A stretch of 64,000 bases of DNA. Origin: Escherichia sp. E4742 (lineage in GTDB: Bacteria > Pseudomonadota > Gammaproteobacteria > Enterobacterales > Enterobacteriaceae). The position numbers were made by a program, and so were the translations under genes. The notes beneath the pieces were generated by a model. That model was not told the origin of the DNA, ran no database searches, and saw nothing but the letters and a program-made list of their open reading frames with translations. The stretch's first letter is position 1. Every line of letters starts with the position of its first letter. Positions 9,409 through 17,431 of the stretch are shown piece by piece. The stretch covers positions 1,364,001-1,428,000 of the forward strand of contig NZ_CP040443.1 of assembly GCF_005843885.1 (NCBI RefSeq), in the 5' to 3' direction.

Positions 9409-9792
9409 ATGCAAATACCTCGCATGTCGCTTCGCCAGCTAGCCTGGTTCGGCGCTGCTATATTGCTGGCTGGCACGCTGCTGCTGGCCTGGTCTGCGGT
9501 TCGTCAACAAGAATCCACGCTGGCGATCCGCGCCATTCATCAAGGGACGACGATGCCGGACGGTTTTTCCATCTGGCATCACCTTGATGCTCATGGCATT
9601 CCTTTCAAAAGCATCACCCCTAAGAATGACACACTGTTGATTACGTTTGATTCCAGCGATCAAAGTGCCGCCGCCAAAGCGGTCCTCGACAGAACATTGC
9701 CTCATGGCTACATCATTGCGCAGCAGGACGATAATAATCAGGCCATGCAATGGCTGACCCGGCTGCGGGATAATTCTCATCGCTTCGGATAA
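9409..9792 (+). CDS. mzrA: Modulator of EnvZ/OmpR, MzrA
   Basis: A 127-residue inner-membrane protein (older name YqjB) that binds EnvZ and raises OmpR phosphorylation, linking CpxA to EnvZ signalling. A single transmembrane segment spans about residues 10-29 (LAWFGAAILLAGTLLLAW), followed by a periplasmic domain. It sits 3 bp after yqjA in the same operon. Hairpins follow the stop at 9784-9808 and 9857-9880. Confidence 0.95.
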   Translation: MQIPRMSLRQLAWFGAAILLAGTLLLAWSAVRQQESTLAIRAIHQGTTMPDGFSIWHHLDAHGIPFKSITPKNDTLLITFDSSDQSAAAKAVLDRTLPHGYIIAQQDDNNQAMQWLTRLRDNSHRFG

Positions 9793-9856
9793 CTTCCTGT
9801 TATCCGAAACATATCACTCACTTTGGTGATTTCACCGTTACTGTCTATGATTAATA

Positions 9857-9886
9857 AGGCGGTGGTTAATACCACCGCCTCGTTGT
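9857..9886 (+). terminator. Hairpin after yqjA-mzrA
   Basis: A perfect 10-bp stem (AGGCGGTGGT / ACCACCGCCT, 9857-9880) followed by CGTTGT. A second, AT-richer inverted repeat (TTCGGATAAC/GTTATCCGAA) lies at 9784-9808. Together they probably end the yqjA-mzrA transcript, although the T-run is short. Confidence 0.55.
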
Positions 9887-9938
9887 CTGGACAATCGTTC
9901 CTCTGTAATGGGTCCGAGTCACAATGGAAGGTTCAAGA

Positions 9939-10307
9939 ATGAAATACCACATCGCTTTAGCTGTTTCTCTTTTTGCTCTTAGTGTCAGTAGTTATGCCAC
10001 TACCCTTTGTCAGGAAAAGGAGCAAAATATCCTTAAGGAGATCAGCTATGCCGAAAAACATCAAAACCAGAATCGTATCAACGGCCTGAACAAAGCCCTT
10101 AGTGAAGTGCGGGCGAATTGTTCAGATAACCAGTTGCGTGCCGATCATCAAAAGAAAATCGCGAAGCAGAAAGATGAAGTGGCAGAACGCAAGCATGATT
10201 TAGCCGAGGCGAAACAAAAAGGCGATGCGGATAAGATTGCTAAACGCGAACGGAAACTAGCAGAAGCGCAGGAAGAGCTGAAAAAGCTGGAAGCGCGCGA
10301 CTACTAA
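9939..10307 (+). CDS. yqjC: DUF1090 periplasmic protein YqjC
   Basis: A small exported protein of unknown function (122 residues). The signal peptide is MKYHIALAVSLFALSVSSYA. The mature part is highly charged, with Lys/Glu-rich heptads from about residue 65 to the end (KKIAKQKDEVAERKHDLAEAK) that predict a long coiled coil. Two cysteines (CQEKE and NCSDN) could pair. The start at 9939 is preferred over the in-frame ATG at 9924 because it places the signal peptide at the N-terminus. It is the first gene of the yqjCDEK cluster. Confidence 0.92.
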   Translation: MKYHIALAVSLFALSVSSYATTLCQEKEQNILKEISYAEKHQNQNRINGLNKALSEVRANCSDNQLRADHQKKIAKQKDEVAERKHDLAEAKQKGDADKIAKRERKLAEAQEELKKLEARDY

Positions 10308-10344
10308 TCCCCAATAGTTAATACTTACTCACCTGGAGAAAACT

Positions 10345-10650
10345 ATGTCGAAAGAACACACTACGGAACATCTGCGTGCTGAGTTGAAATCCCTGTCCGA
10401 TACGCTGGAAGAGGTGCTTAGCTCCTCTGGCGAAAAGTCAAAAGAAGAGCTGAGTAAGATTCGAAGCAAAGCGGAACAGGCTCTGAAACAGAGCCGCTAT
10501 CGTCTGGGTGAAACCGGTGATGCGATTGCTAAACAAACCCGCGAAGCGGCGGCGCGTGCCGATGAGTATGTGCGTGAAAATACGTGGGCGGGGGTTGGTA
10601 TTGGCGCAGCCATCGGCGTGGTGCTGGGCGTTCTGCTGTCGCGTCGTTAA
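10345..10650 (+). CDS. yqjD: Ribosome-associated, tail-anchored protein YqjD
   Basis: A member of the ElaB/YgaM/YqjD family, 101 residues. In E. coli these RpoS-dependent proteins bind ribosomes through the N-terminal part and anchor to the inner membrane by one C-terminal helix in stationary phase. Seen here are a charged helical N-terminal region, the ARADEYVRENTW motif before the membrane segment, and a glycine-rich C-terminal transmembrane stretch (GVGIGAAIGVVLGVLLSRR). GGAG precedes the ATG. It is followed 2 bp later by yqjE. Confidence 0.95.
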   Translation: MSKEHTTEHLRAELKSLSDTLEEVLSSSGEKSKEELSKIRSKAEQALKQSRYRLGETGDAIAKQTREAAARADEYVRENTWAGVGIGAAIGVVLGVLLSRR

Positions 10651-10652
10651 TT

Positions 10653-11057
10653 ATGGCGGAAACTCATCACGCGCAAGGGCCCGGTAAAAGCGTTCTGGGC
10701 ATCGGGCAGCGAATTGTCACCATCATGGTCGAAATGGTGGAGACGCGTCTGCGGCTGGCGGTGGTTGAACTGGAAGAAGAAAAAGCCAATATCTTTCAGC
10801 TTTTACTGATGCTCGGCCTGACGATGCTTTTCGCTGCATTTGGTCTTATGAGCCTGATGGTGCTGATTATCTGGGCCGTTGATCCGCAATATCGCCTGAA
10901 TGCAATGATTGCCACCACTGTGGTGTTGCTGCTTCTGGCACTCATCGGCGGTATCTGGACGTTACGCAAGTCGCGCAAATCCACCTTGCTGCGCCATACG
11001 CGTCACGAACTGGCAAACGATCGACAACTTCTCGAGGAGGAGTCCCGTGAGCAGTAA
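10653..11057 (+). CDS. yqjE: Phage-holin-like inner-membrane protein YqjE
   Basis: A 134-residue protein of the YqjE/DUF1469 family (Phage_holin_3_6 type). Two strong membrane spans lie at about residues 50-75 and 82-105, flanked by charged helices (VETRLRLAVVELEEEKAN at the N-terminal side). Its function is not established; it is co-expressed with the membrane-anchored ribosome-binding YqjD. The ATG at 10653 lies 2 bp after the yqjD stop, and the gene overlaps yqjK by 11 bp. A longer frame starting within yqjD is not supported. Confidence 0.92.
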   Translation: MAETHHAQGPGKSVLGIGQRIVTIMVEMVETRLRLAVVELEEEKANIFQLLLMLGLTMLFAAFGLMSLMVLIIWAVDPQYRLNAMIATTVVLLLLALIGGIWTLRKSRKSTLLRHTRHELANDRQLLEEESREQ

Positions 11058-11346
11058 AGTCGAACGTGAACAACGTAAGGCACAACTGCTTCGTCAGATC
11101 CAGCAGCAACGACTGGATCTTTCCGCTAGTCGGCGTGACTGGCTGGAGGCAACGGGTGCCTATGATCGCCGCTGGAATATGCTGTTGAGCCTGCGTTCCT
11201 GGGCGCTGGTCGGCAGCAGCGTGATGGCTATCTGGACTATTCGTCATCCGAATATGCTGGTCCGCTGGGCCAGGCGCGGTTTTGGCGTCTGGAGTGCGTG
11301 GCGTCTGGTTAAAACCACCCTCAATCAGCAACAGCTTCGCGGTTAA
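11047..11346 (+). CDS. yqjK: YqjK-like membrane protein
   Basis: A 99-residue protein of unknown function that starts at a GTG inside the end of yqjE (11-bp overlap; GAGGAG just upstream), so translation is coupled. It has a charged N-terminal helix (VEREQRKAQLLRQIQQQR), one weakly hydrophobic span at about 52-68 and a basic C-terminus. It is the last gene of the yqjCDEK group. A hairpin with stem GGCCGGA/TCCGGCC follows at 11355-11373. Confidence 0.9.
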   Translation: MSSKVEREQRKAQLLRQIQQQRLDLSASRRDWLEATGAYDRRWNMLLSLRSWALVGSSVMAIWTIRHPNMLVRWARRGFGVWSAWRLVKTTLNQQQLRG

Positions 11347-11532
11347 CTTCCTCTCTGGCCGGAACTACTCCGGCCTTATCCCTCAAATTTTTTGAAAAAA
11401 TTTGACAGTTTTCCTTGCTAACAATCAGCATTCACCACGTTTATTATTCTCTCCATCGACAGCAATGACGCTAATGCCGCGCCCTTGCACAAAAAAACAA
11501 TCAGCAGCCTGAGTGGCGCAGTGGAGAGTATG

Positions 11533-11925
11533 ATGAAAAAATTAGAAGATGTTGGTGTACTGGTAGCACGTATTTTAATGCCGATTCTGTTCATTACCGC
11601 AGGCTGGGGAAAAATTACTGGCTACGCTGGTACTCAACAATATATGGAAGCAATGGGCGTCCCGGGCTTTATGCTGCCGCTGGTGATTCTGCTTGAGTTT
11701 GGTGGTGGTCTGGCAATCCTGTTTGGTTTCCTGACTCGCACCACCGCGCTGTTTACCGCTGGCTTTACACTGTTGACGGCGTTTTTATTTCACAGCAACT
11801 TTGCCGAAGGCGTCAATTCGCTGATGTTCATGAAAAACCTGACAATTTCTGGCGGATTCCTGCTGCTGGCGATTACCGGACCGGGCGCGTATAGCATCGA
11901 CCGTCTGCTGAATAAAAAGTGGTAA
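11533..11925 (+). CDS. yqjF: DoxX-family inner-membrane protein YqjF
   Basis: A 130-residue DoxX-family protein with four predicted membrane spans (VARILMPILFITAGWGKI; LPLVILLEFGGGLAILFGF; LFTAGFTLLTAFLFH; GGFLLLAITGPG). DoxX proteins are associated with quinone or thiol redox chemistry; YqjF was reported to respond to aromatic and nitro compounds. The neighbour yqjG encodes a quinone-active enzyme, which fits. The start could be 11530 or 11533 (two ATGs in a row); a TTG-initiated extension to 11485 is not supported. A terminator follows at 11948. Confidence 0.93.
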   Translation: MKKLEDVGVLVARILMPILFITAGWGKITGYAGTQQYMEAMGVPGFMLPLVILLEFGGGLAILFGFLTRTTALFTAGFTLLTAFLFHSNFAEGVNSLMFMKNLTISGGFLLLAITGPGAYSIDRLLNKKW

Positions 11926-11947
11926 GCACGCGCTATACTTAACGATA

Positions 11948-11975
11948 AAAAACGAGGGGGAAGCTCCTCGTTTTT
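11948..11975 (+). terminator. yqjF terminator
   Basis: AACGAGG/CCTCGTT stem (11951-11957 with 11966-11972) preceded by an A-run and followed by TTTTT. A good intrinsic terminator placed 22 bp after yqjF and about 20 bp before yqjG, so yqjG may need its own promoter or read-through. Confidence 0.8.
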
Positions 11976-11994
11976 GCTATTGGAGGAAAGAAAA

Positions 11995-12981
11995 ATGGGT
12001 CAACTGATTGACGGCGTCTGGCATGACACCTGGTACGACACCAAATCCACTGGCGGTAAATTTCAACGTTCAGCTTCTGCATTTCGTAACTGGCTCACTG
12101 CCGATGGCGCGCCAGGCCCTACTGGCAAAGGCGGTTTTGCCGCAGAAAAAGATCGTTATCATCTCTATGTTTCACTCGCCTGCCCGTGGGCGCACCGCAC
12201 GTTGATCATGCGTAAACTCAAAGGACTGGAACCGTTTATTTCCGTTTCCGTGGTGAATCCGCTGATGCTGGAAAACGGCTGGACCTTTGATGACAGTTTC
12301 CCGGGTGCAACCGGCGACACGCTCTATCAACATGAATTCCTGTACCAGCTTTATCTCCACGCTGATCCACACTACAGCGGACGAGTCACTGTTCCCGTGC
12401 TATGGGACAAAAAGAACCACACCATTGTCAGCAACGAATCAGCGGAAATCATCCGTATGTTCAATACCGCGTTTGATGCACTGGGCGCGAAAGCGGGAGA
12501 TTATTATCCTCCTGCACTGCAAACTAAAATTGACGAACTTAACGGCTGGATATACGACACCGTAAATAATGGCGTCTATAAAGCTGGTTTTGCCACCAGC
12601 CAGGAAGCCTACGACGAGGCGGTGGTGAAAGTGTTTGAATCACTGGCGCGTCTGGAACAGATATTAGGGCAGCATCGCTTCCTGACGGGTAACCAGTTAA
12701 CCGAAGCCGATATTCGCCTGTGGACCACGCTGGTTCGTTTTGATCCGGTGTATGTCACCCACTTCAAGTGCGATAAGCACCGTATCAGCGATTACTTGAA
12801 TTTGTATGGCTTCCTGCGCGATATCTATCAGATGCCGGGAATAGCCGAAACCGTCAATTTCGACCATATCCGTAATCACTACTTCCGCAGCCATAAGACC
12901 ATCAACCCAACGGGAATTATTTCGATTGGCCCGTGGCAGGATCTCGATGAACCGCACGGGCGGGATGTTCGCTTCGGTTAA
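11995..12981 (+). CDS. yqjG: Glutathionyl-hydroquinone reductase YqjG
   Basis: A Xi-class glutathione transferase that reduces glutathionyl-hydroquinones with GSH in the cytoplasm. It has 328 residues, the E. coli length. The catalytic Cys63 lies in the CPWA motif (LACPWAHRT), which defines the Xi class; the N-terminal thioredoxin-like domain is followed by an all-helical C-terminal domain from about residue 170. The start (MGQLIDG) is chosen over an in-frame ATG at 11974 because GGAGG lies about 10 bp upstream of 11995. Confidence 0.97.
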   Translation: MGQLIDGVWHDTWYDTKSTGGKFQRSASAFRNWLTADGAPGPTGKGGFAAEKDRYHLYVSLACPWAHRTLIMRKLKGLEPFISVSVVNPLMLENGWTFDDSFPGATGDTLYQHEFLYQLYLHADPHYSGRVTVPVLWDKKNHTIVSNESAEIIRMFNTAFDALGAKAGDYYPPALQTKIDELNGWIYDTVNNGVYKAGFATSQEAYDEAVVKVFESLARLEQILGQHRFLTGNQLTEADIRLWTTLVRFDPVYVTHFKCDKHRISDYLNLYGFLRDIYQMPGIAETVNFDHIRNHYFRSHKTINPTGIISIGPWQDLDEPHGRDVRFG

Positions 12982-13033
12982 ACAAAGGCACCCTTCGTGG
13001 TGCCACTGGTTGTTGGCTAAGTGCGTGTTGTTA

Positions 13034-13133
13034 TGTCGGATGCGGCGTGAACGCCTTATCTGACCTACAAAACATCGTACATTCAATATATTGCAGAAGC
13101 CGCCCAGGCCAGATAAGCGTAGCGCATCAGGCG
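13034..13133. repeat. BIME (paired REP elements) upstream of yhaH
   Basis: Two inverted REP sequences (GTCGGATGCGGCGTGAACGC... and ...GATAAGCGTAGCGCATCAGGC) joined by a spacer that contains ATTCAATATATTGCAG. The same spacer occurs in the BIME after yhaH at 13691-13790. The rest of the 12982-13263 interval holds a small hairpin (GGCACC/GGTGCC, about 12988-13005) and the AT-rich yhaH promoter area. Confidence 0.85.
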
Positions 13134-13263
13134 ATTTTGCGCTTGCCCTTATCCTTCACAGCGCCTTATTAATTCATCTCGATAATATTTACTGCAAATT
13201 CATTCATGTCTATTCTTAATTTGCTGCTTTAAAAACAAGTGATTGAGCAAAATTGAGGCAAAA

Positions 13264-13632
13264 ATGGACTGGTATCTGAAAGTACTAAAAAATTATGTCG
13301 GTTTCCGGGGGCGTGCACGGCGCAAAGAGTACTGGATGTTTATTCTGGTCAACATCATCTTTACGCTCGTGCTGGGACTGCTGGATAAAATGCTGGGCTG
13401 GCAACGTGCCGGTGGCGAAGGCATCCTGACGACTATCTATGGCATTCTGGTGTTTTTGCCGTGGTGGGCAGTACAGTTCCGTCGCCTGCATGACACCGAC
13501 CGTTCGGCGTGGTGGGTGCTACTGTTCTTAATTCCGGTTATCGGTTGGCTAATTATCATCATCTTTAACTGCCAGCCGGGGACGCCAGGCGAAAACCGCT
13601 TTGGACCCGATCCGAAACTGGAGCAGGAATAA
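13264..13632 (+). CDS. yhaH: DUF805 inner-membrane protein YhaH
   Basis: A 122-residue DUF805 membrane protein of unknown function. It has the family pattern FRGRARRKEYWMF near the N-terminus, three to four hydrophobic segments, VQFRRLHDTDRSAWW in the middle and the NRFGPDP motif at the C-terminus. The start at 13264 (MDWYLKVLKNYVGF) gives the family N-terminus; a 7-codon extension to 13243 is unlikely. In K-12 a second DUF805 gene, yhaI, follows; here it is missing and a BIME takes its place. Confidence 0.93.
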   Translation: MDWYLKVLKNYVGFRGRARRKEYWMFILVNIIFTLVLGLLDKMLGWQRAGGEGILTTIYGILVFLPWWAVQFRRLHDTDRSAWWVLLFLIPVIGWLIIIIFNCQPGTPGENRFGPDPKLEQE

Positions 13633-13690
13633 TAATTAAGCACCTTGTATAAAGGTGCTTCAGATTGTTGACAAAGTGCGCTTTGTTTAT

Positions 13691-13790
13691 GCCGGATGCG
13701 GCGTAAACGCCTTATCCAGCCTACAAAATCTCCAAAATTCAATATATTGCAGTGACTGCGTAGGCCTGATAAGCGTAGCGCATCAGGCAG
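13691..13790. repeat. BIME downstream of yhaH
   Basis: An inverted REP pair (GCCGGATGCGGCGTAAACGCC... and ...CTGATAAGCGTAGCGCATCAGGC) with the spacer ATTCAATATATTGCAG shared with the BIME at 13034-13133. It lies between convergent yhaH and yhaJ, where yhaI is expected. Confidence 0.88.
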
Positions 13791-13840
13791 TTTTGCGTTT
13801 GTCTGCAGCCAAAAGTACCTTGCAAAAGGTGCTTAATCGT

Positions 13841-14737
13841 TTATTTTCCGGCGAATAATTTTGGAATTTCCCGCAAACACCAGGATTTTGCTTCCCCCAT
13901 ACTGTCGCGACGCCAGGCCATAATAATATCGATTTCGCTGGTCGATTCCGGACTGACGACACGCAACCGCCCTTCAGCAATATCTTTTTCCACCATCGGA
14001 TACGGCATAGTTGCCACGCCAAGCCCAGCCAGTAACGCCTGGCGTTTATCTTCAATAGTGCTCACCGTTAAGCGCGGCTGTTTGTCCAGTAGCTGTACGG
14101 TCAATACCGGGCGCTCACGAGCGGTATCCGCCACCGCAATTCCGCGATATTTCACGCGCGTCACTTCAGAGAGCGGTTCCGGCTCCTGATGAATCGGGTG
14201 ATCCGGCGCAGCCACGTAGACGTTCATCAAGGTGTAAAGCTTACGAGAGTTGATTTCCGACGAGGAGCGAAAATGCATATCCGGCGCGATAACAATATCT
14301 GCTCGCCCCTGTTCCAGCCGCTCCCACGCCCCCGCCAGCACCTCAGTAATGATTGCCAGTTGGGTATTGGCTTTCGCCGCCAGTTTGTCGATCAACGGGA
14401 AAAAAGCAGGCGTAGGCACCAGCGCCTCGGTCACAATAGTGAGATGTGTTTCCCAACCACGCGCGAGGGCTTCGGCATCGGTGGTCAGTTTATCTGCCGC
14501 CTCCAGCAGAACGCGTCCCCGCTCCAGCAACATTCGCCCGACATTGGTGAATTTGGTGCGATGGCCCGAGCGGTCAAACAGCACCACATCAAGCTCTTCT
14601 TCCAGCTTTTGCATGGTGTAACTAAGCGCAGAAGGCACGCGTCCCAGCTCATCGGCCGCCGCCGCAAAACTACCACGGCGATCAATAGCATCCATAACCC
14701 TTAGTGCTTCCAGCGTTAACGCCCTTTCTTTGGCCAT
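13841..14737 (-). CDS. yhaJ: LysR-type regulator YhaJ
   Basis: A 298-residue LysR-family transcription factor. The N-terminal helix-turn-helix spans about residues 5-65 (LEALRVMDAIDRRGSFAAAADELGRVPSALSYTMQKLEEEL), with an effector-binding domain from about 90. In E. coli YhaJ is reported to respond to 2,4-dinitrotoluene-type aromatics, activate yqjF and influence virulence genes. It is divergent from yhaK, which it probably controls through the 104-bp shared region. Confidence 0.95.
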   Translation of the reverse strand: MAKERALTLEALRVMDAIDRRGSFAAAADELGRVPSALSYTMQKLEEELDVVLFDRSGHRTKFTNVGRMLLERGRVLLEAADKLTTDAEALARGWETHLTIVTEALVPTPAFFPLIDKLAAKANTQLAIITEVLAGAWERLEQGRADIVIAPDMHFRSSSEINSRKLYTLMNVYVAAPDHPIHQEPEPLSEVTRVKYRGIAVADTARERPVLTVQLLDKQPRLTVSTIEDKRQALLAGLGVATMPYPMVEKDIAEGRLRVVSPESTSEIDIIMAWRRDSMGEAKSWCLREIPKLFAGK

Positions 14738-14841
14738 TTCGTTCTCATTCAGGAAATTTGAACATACCGGGCAGAATATCTGGCTAACAATGTAGCGTCC
14801 AGCCCCTTACCATAAAAGGAAGTAAAGAGAGGTCAAGAATT

Positions 14842-15543
14842 ATGATTACTACCCGAACTGCCAGGCAGTGTGGACAAGCAGACTACGGATGGTTGCAGGC
14901 CCGGTATACTTTTTCCTTTGGACACTACTTCGACCCGAAATTGTTAGGCTATGCCTCCCTGCGCGTGCTTAACCAGGAAGTGTTGGCTCCAGGTGCCGCC
15001 TTCCAGCCACGTACTTATCCCAAAGTTGATATTTTGAATGTGATTCTCGACGGAGAAGCAGAGTATCGGGACAGCGAAGGCAATCATGTACAGGCCCGCG
15101 CCGGTGAAGCCTTATTGCTTTCTACTCAGCCGGGCGTGAGTTATAGCGAACATAATATCAGCAAAGACAAAGCGTTAACGCGAATGCAGCTCTGGCTGGA
15201 TACCTGCCCACAACGGGAGAATCCGCTGATTCAAAAACTGGCGCTGAATATGGACAAGCAGCAATTAATCGCCTCGCCAGATGGCGCGAAAGGTAGCCTG
15301 CAACTGCGCCAGCAGGTGTGGCTGCATCATATCGTGCTCGACAAAGGCGAAAGTGCGAATTTCCAGTTGCATGGGCCACGCGCGTATTTGCAGTCTATTC
15401 ACGGTCAATTTCATGCGCTTACACATCACGAAGAGAAAGCTGCGCTGACCTGCGGTGATGGCGCATTTATTCGTGACGAGGCTAACATTACACTCGTTGC
15501 TGATTCCCCGCTGCGCGCTTTGCTGATAGATTTACCTGTCTAG
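14842..15543 (+). CDS. yhaK: Pirin-like bicupin YhaK
   Basis: A 233-residue cytoplasmic protein with two cupin domains, pirin-related (about residues 15-125 and 150-230). The E. coli structure has been described as a redox-sensitive bicupin without the canonical metal site. The N-terminal segment (YTFSFGHYFDPKLLGYASLRVLN) is typical of pirins. It has been used as a marker of nitrosative stress. It is divergent from yhaJ and 21 bp ahead of yhaL. Confidence 0.94.
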   Translation: MITTRTARQCGQADYGWLQARYTFSFGHYFDPKLLGYASLRVLNQEVLAPGAAFQPRTYPKVDILNVILDGEAEYRDSEGNHVQARAGEALLLSTQPGVSYSEHNISKDKALTRMQLWLDTCPQRENPLIQKLALNMDKQQLIASPDGAKGSLQLRQQVWLHHIVLDKGESANFQLHGPRAYLQSIHGQFHALTHHEEKAALTCGDGAFIRDEANITLVADSPLRALLIDLPV

Positions 15544-15564
15544 TTTTTTTACAGGGAGAAGATG

Positions 15565-15729
15565 ATGAGTAAAAAATCGGCGAAAAAACGTCAGCCAGTA
15601 AAGTCCGTTGCAGCGAAAGAAACCACCCGCGCTACCAAAAATTTTGGCTATGAAGAGATGTTGAGTGAGCTGGAGGCGATAGTCGCCGACGCCGAAATAC
15701 GGTTAGCCGAGGATGAAGCTACCGCATAA
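15565..15729 (+). CDS. yhaL: Small protein YhaL
   Basis: A 54-residue protein of unknown function, downstream of yhaK and probably co-transcribed. The N-terminus is very basic (MSKKSAKKRQPVK) and the C-terminal half is acidic and helical (YEEMLSELEAIVADAE...LAEDEATA). The C-terminal pattern resembles the exodeoxyribonuclease VII small subunit (XseB) N-terminal region (FEEALAELEAIV), a similarity I note without claiming function. Two adjacent ATGs (15562, 15565) follow GGGAGAAG. Confidence 0.85.
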   Translation: MSKKSAKKRQPVKSVAAKETTRATKNFGYEEMLSELEAIVADAEIRLAEDEATA

Positions 15730-15734
15730 AAACA

Positions 15735-16074
<340 letters not shown>

Positions 16075-16093
16075 GATATCCGAAATCCGGCGC

Positions 16094-17404
16094 TTATCTG
16101 GCCTTGCTCGCCATAATCTCGATAATCTGCCGATCCGTTTGCTGCATTGAATGACTTGCCAGCGCGCACAGATTGGCGATTGACTGCTCAACATCATGCG
16201 CCACAATCCCTTCATTGCCGGTCACGGCGGTATCATCCAGCGCCATTAACACCGCTTTCCACGCTGCCGAGGCACTGGTCGAAACCTTCATCGCGCAACT
16301 GTTCGACGCGCCATCGCAAATCATACCGCTAACATCACCAATCATACTGCTGATCGCCATCGAGATCGTTTCATAACGACCATCCACCAGCCATGCCATC
16401 CCGGCAGCGGCGCCCATTGCTGCCGTTGTTGCAGCACACAGCGCAGACAAACGCGGCAACTGGTTATGGATGTAAATCGCGCTCAAATGCGAAAGCATCA
16501 GCGCACGCGCCAGCCGTTCATCATCCGCCCCGAAGTGTTCCGCGACCACCACCACGGGCATTGTCGCGGTGATCCCCTGGTTGCCAGAACCGGAGTTACT
16601 CATCGCCGGAAGCGTTGCGCCGCCCATACGCGCATCAGATGCCGCGCTGGTACGAATCACAATGGATGAAGAGAGATCTTTCGCCAGCAAACCGCGTGCA
16701 CACTGTTTTTCCAGCGTAGCGCCAATATGCAGCCCCCAGTTCCCACTCAAACCTTCCTGCGATAACGCGCAGTTTAATTTCGCAGAATCGAGAATAAAGC
16801 GGATCGCCTCAAACGGGACTTCATTGACGAACTTCAGGATCTCGGCGAGCGTTGTTCTGGAGAGCACCGCCAGCGGCGACTCTTGCTCTCCCTCTGTCAC
16901 GCACGCCTGCTGGGCAAACACCACGCCATTGTGCGTCTCAATATGCACAATGTTGGTATGTCCACCGACGATGGTGACACAAGCCCACTGCTCGCCGTTC
17001 CAGACTTTGGCGCGTGAGAAGAGGATTTCATCGCAAGGTTCCTGGATCTTGACCGAGACTTTCCCCGCCGCCAGCAACGCTTTGGCATCGGCAATTGCCT
17101 GCGCCGTTGCGTCTTTCAGCACTTCCAGCCCAGCTTTGGCATTCCCACCTAACGCGCCCAGTGCTGCCGCAATCGGCAGCCCCACCATTCCCGTACCGGG
17201 AACGGTGACGCCCAGACCGTTCTTCATCAGATTTGGCGAAACCCAGGCTTCTACACGTTCAACCGGACCTTCCAGTTCTGCCGCAGCAACCGCCGCCGCC
17301 AGCGCCAGTGAAATCGGTTCAGTACATCCCAGCGCCGGTTTTACTTCCTCCTGAACTGCAAGGATGTAACGCTGCCATAACGGATTTAAAGTCGAATCAA
17401 ACAT
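16094..17404 (-). CDS. cyuA: L-cysteine desulfidase CyuA (YhaM)
   Basis: An iron-sulphur enzyme that degrades L-cysteine to pyruvate, ammonia and sulphide, mainly under anaerobic conditions. It has 436 residues. The active-site-type cysteine is Cys27 in LGCTEPISLALAAA, and further conserved cysteines lie in the C-terminal half (MICDGASNSCAMK) as expected for [4Fe-4S] ligation in the serine-dehydratase alpha-like fold. It lies 27 bp downstream of cyuP and forms the cyuPA operon, which is controlled in E. coli by the cysteine-sensing regulator CyuR, encoded elsewhere. Confidence 0.95.
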   Translation of the reverse strand: MFDSTLNPLWQRYILAVQEEVKPALGCTEPISLALAAAVAAAELEGPVERVEAWVSPNLMKNGLGVTVPGTGMVGLPIAAALGALGGNAKAGLEVLKDATAQAIADAKALLAAGKVSVKIQEPCDEILFSRAKVWNGEQWACVTIVGGHTNIVHIETHNGVVFAQQACVTEGEQESPLAVLSRTTLAEILKFVNEVPFEAIRFILDSAKLNCALSQEGLSGNWGLHIGATLEKQCARGLLAKDLSSSIVIRTSAASDARMGGATLPAMSNSGSGNQGITATMPVVVVAEHFGADDERLARALMLSHLSAIYIHNQLPRLSALCAATTAAMGAAAGMAWLVDGRYETISMAISSMIGDVSGMICDGASNSCAMKVSTSASAAWKAVLMALDDTAVTGNEGIVAHDVEQSIANLCALASHSMQQTDRQIIEIMASKAR

Positions 17405-17431
17405 AATAAAAACCTTAAAATTTCAGGTAAA

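Noticed and set aside
13655..13858. Possible remnant of yhaI in the small frames after yhaH
   Set aside because: The translations come from BIME sequence; none has the RGRARRKEYW or NRFGPDP motifs of DUF805.
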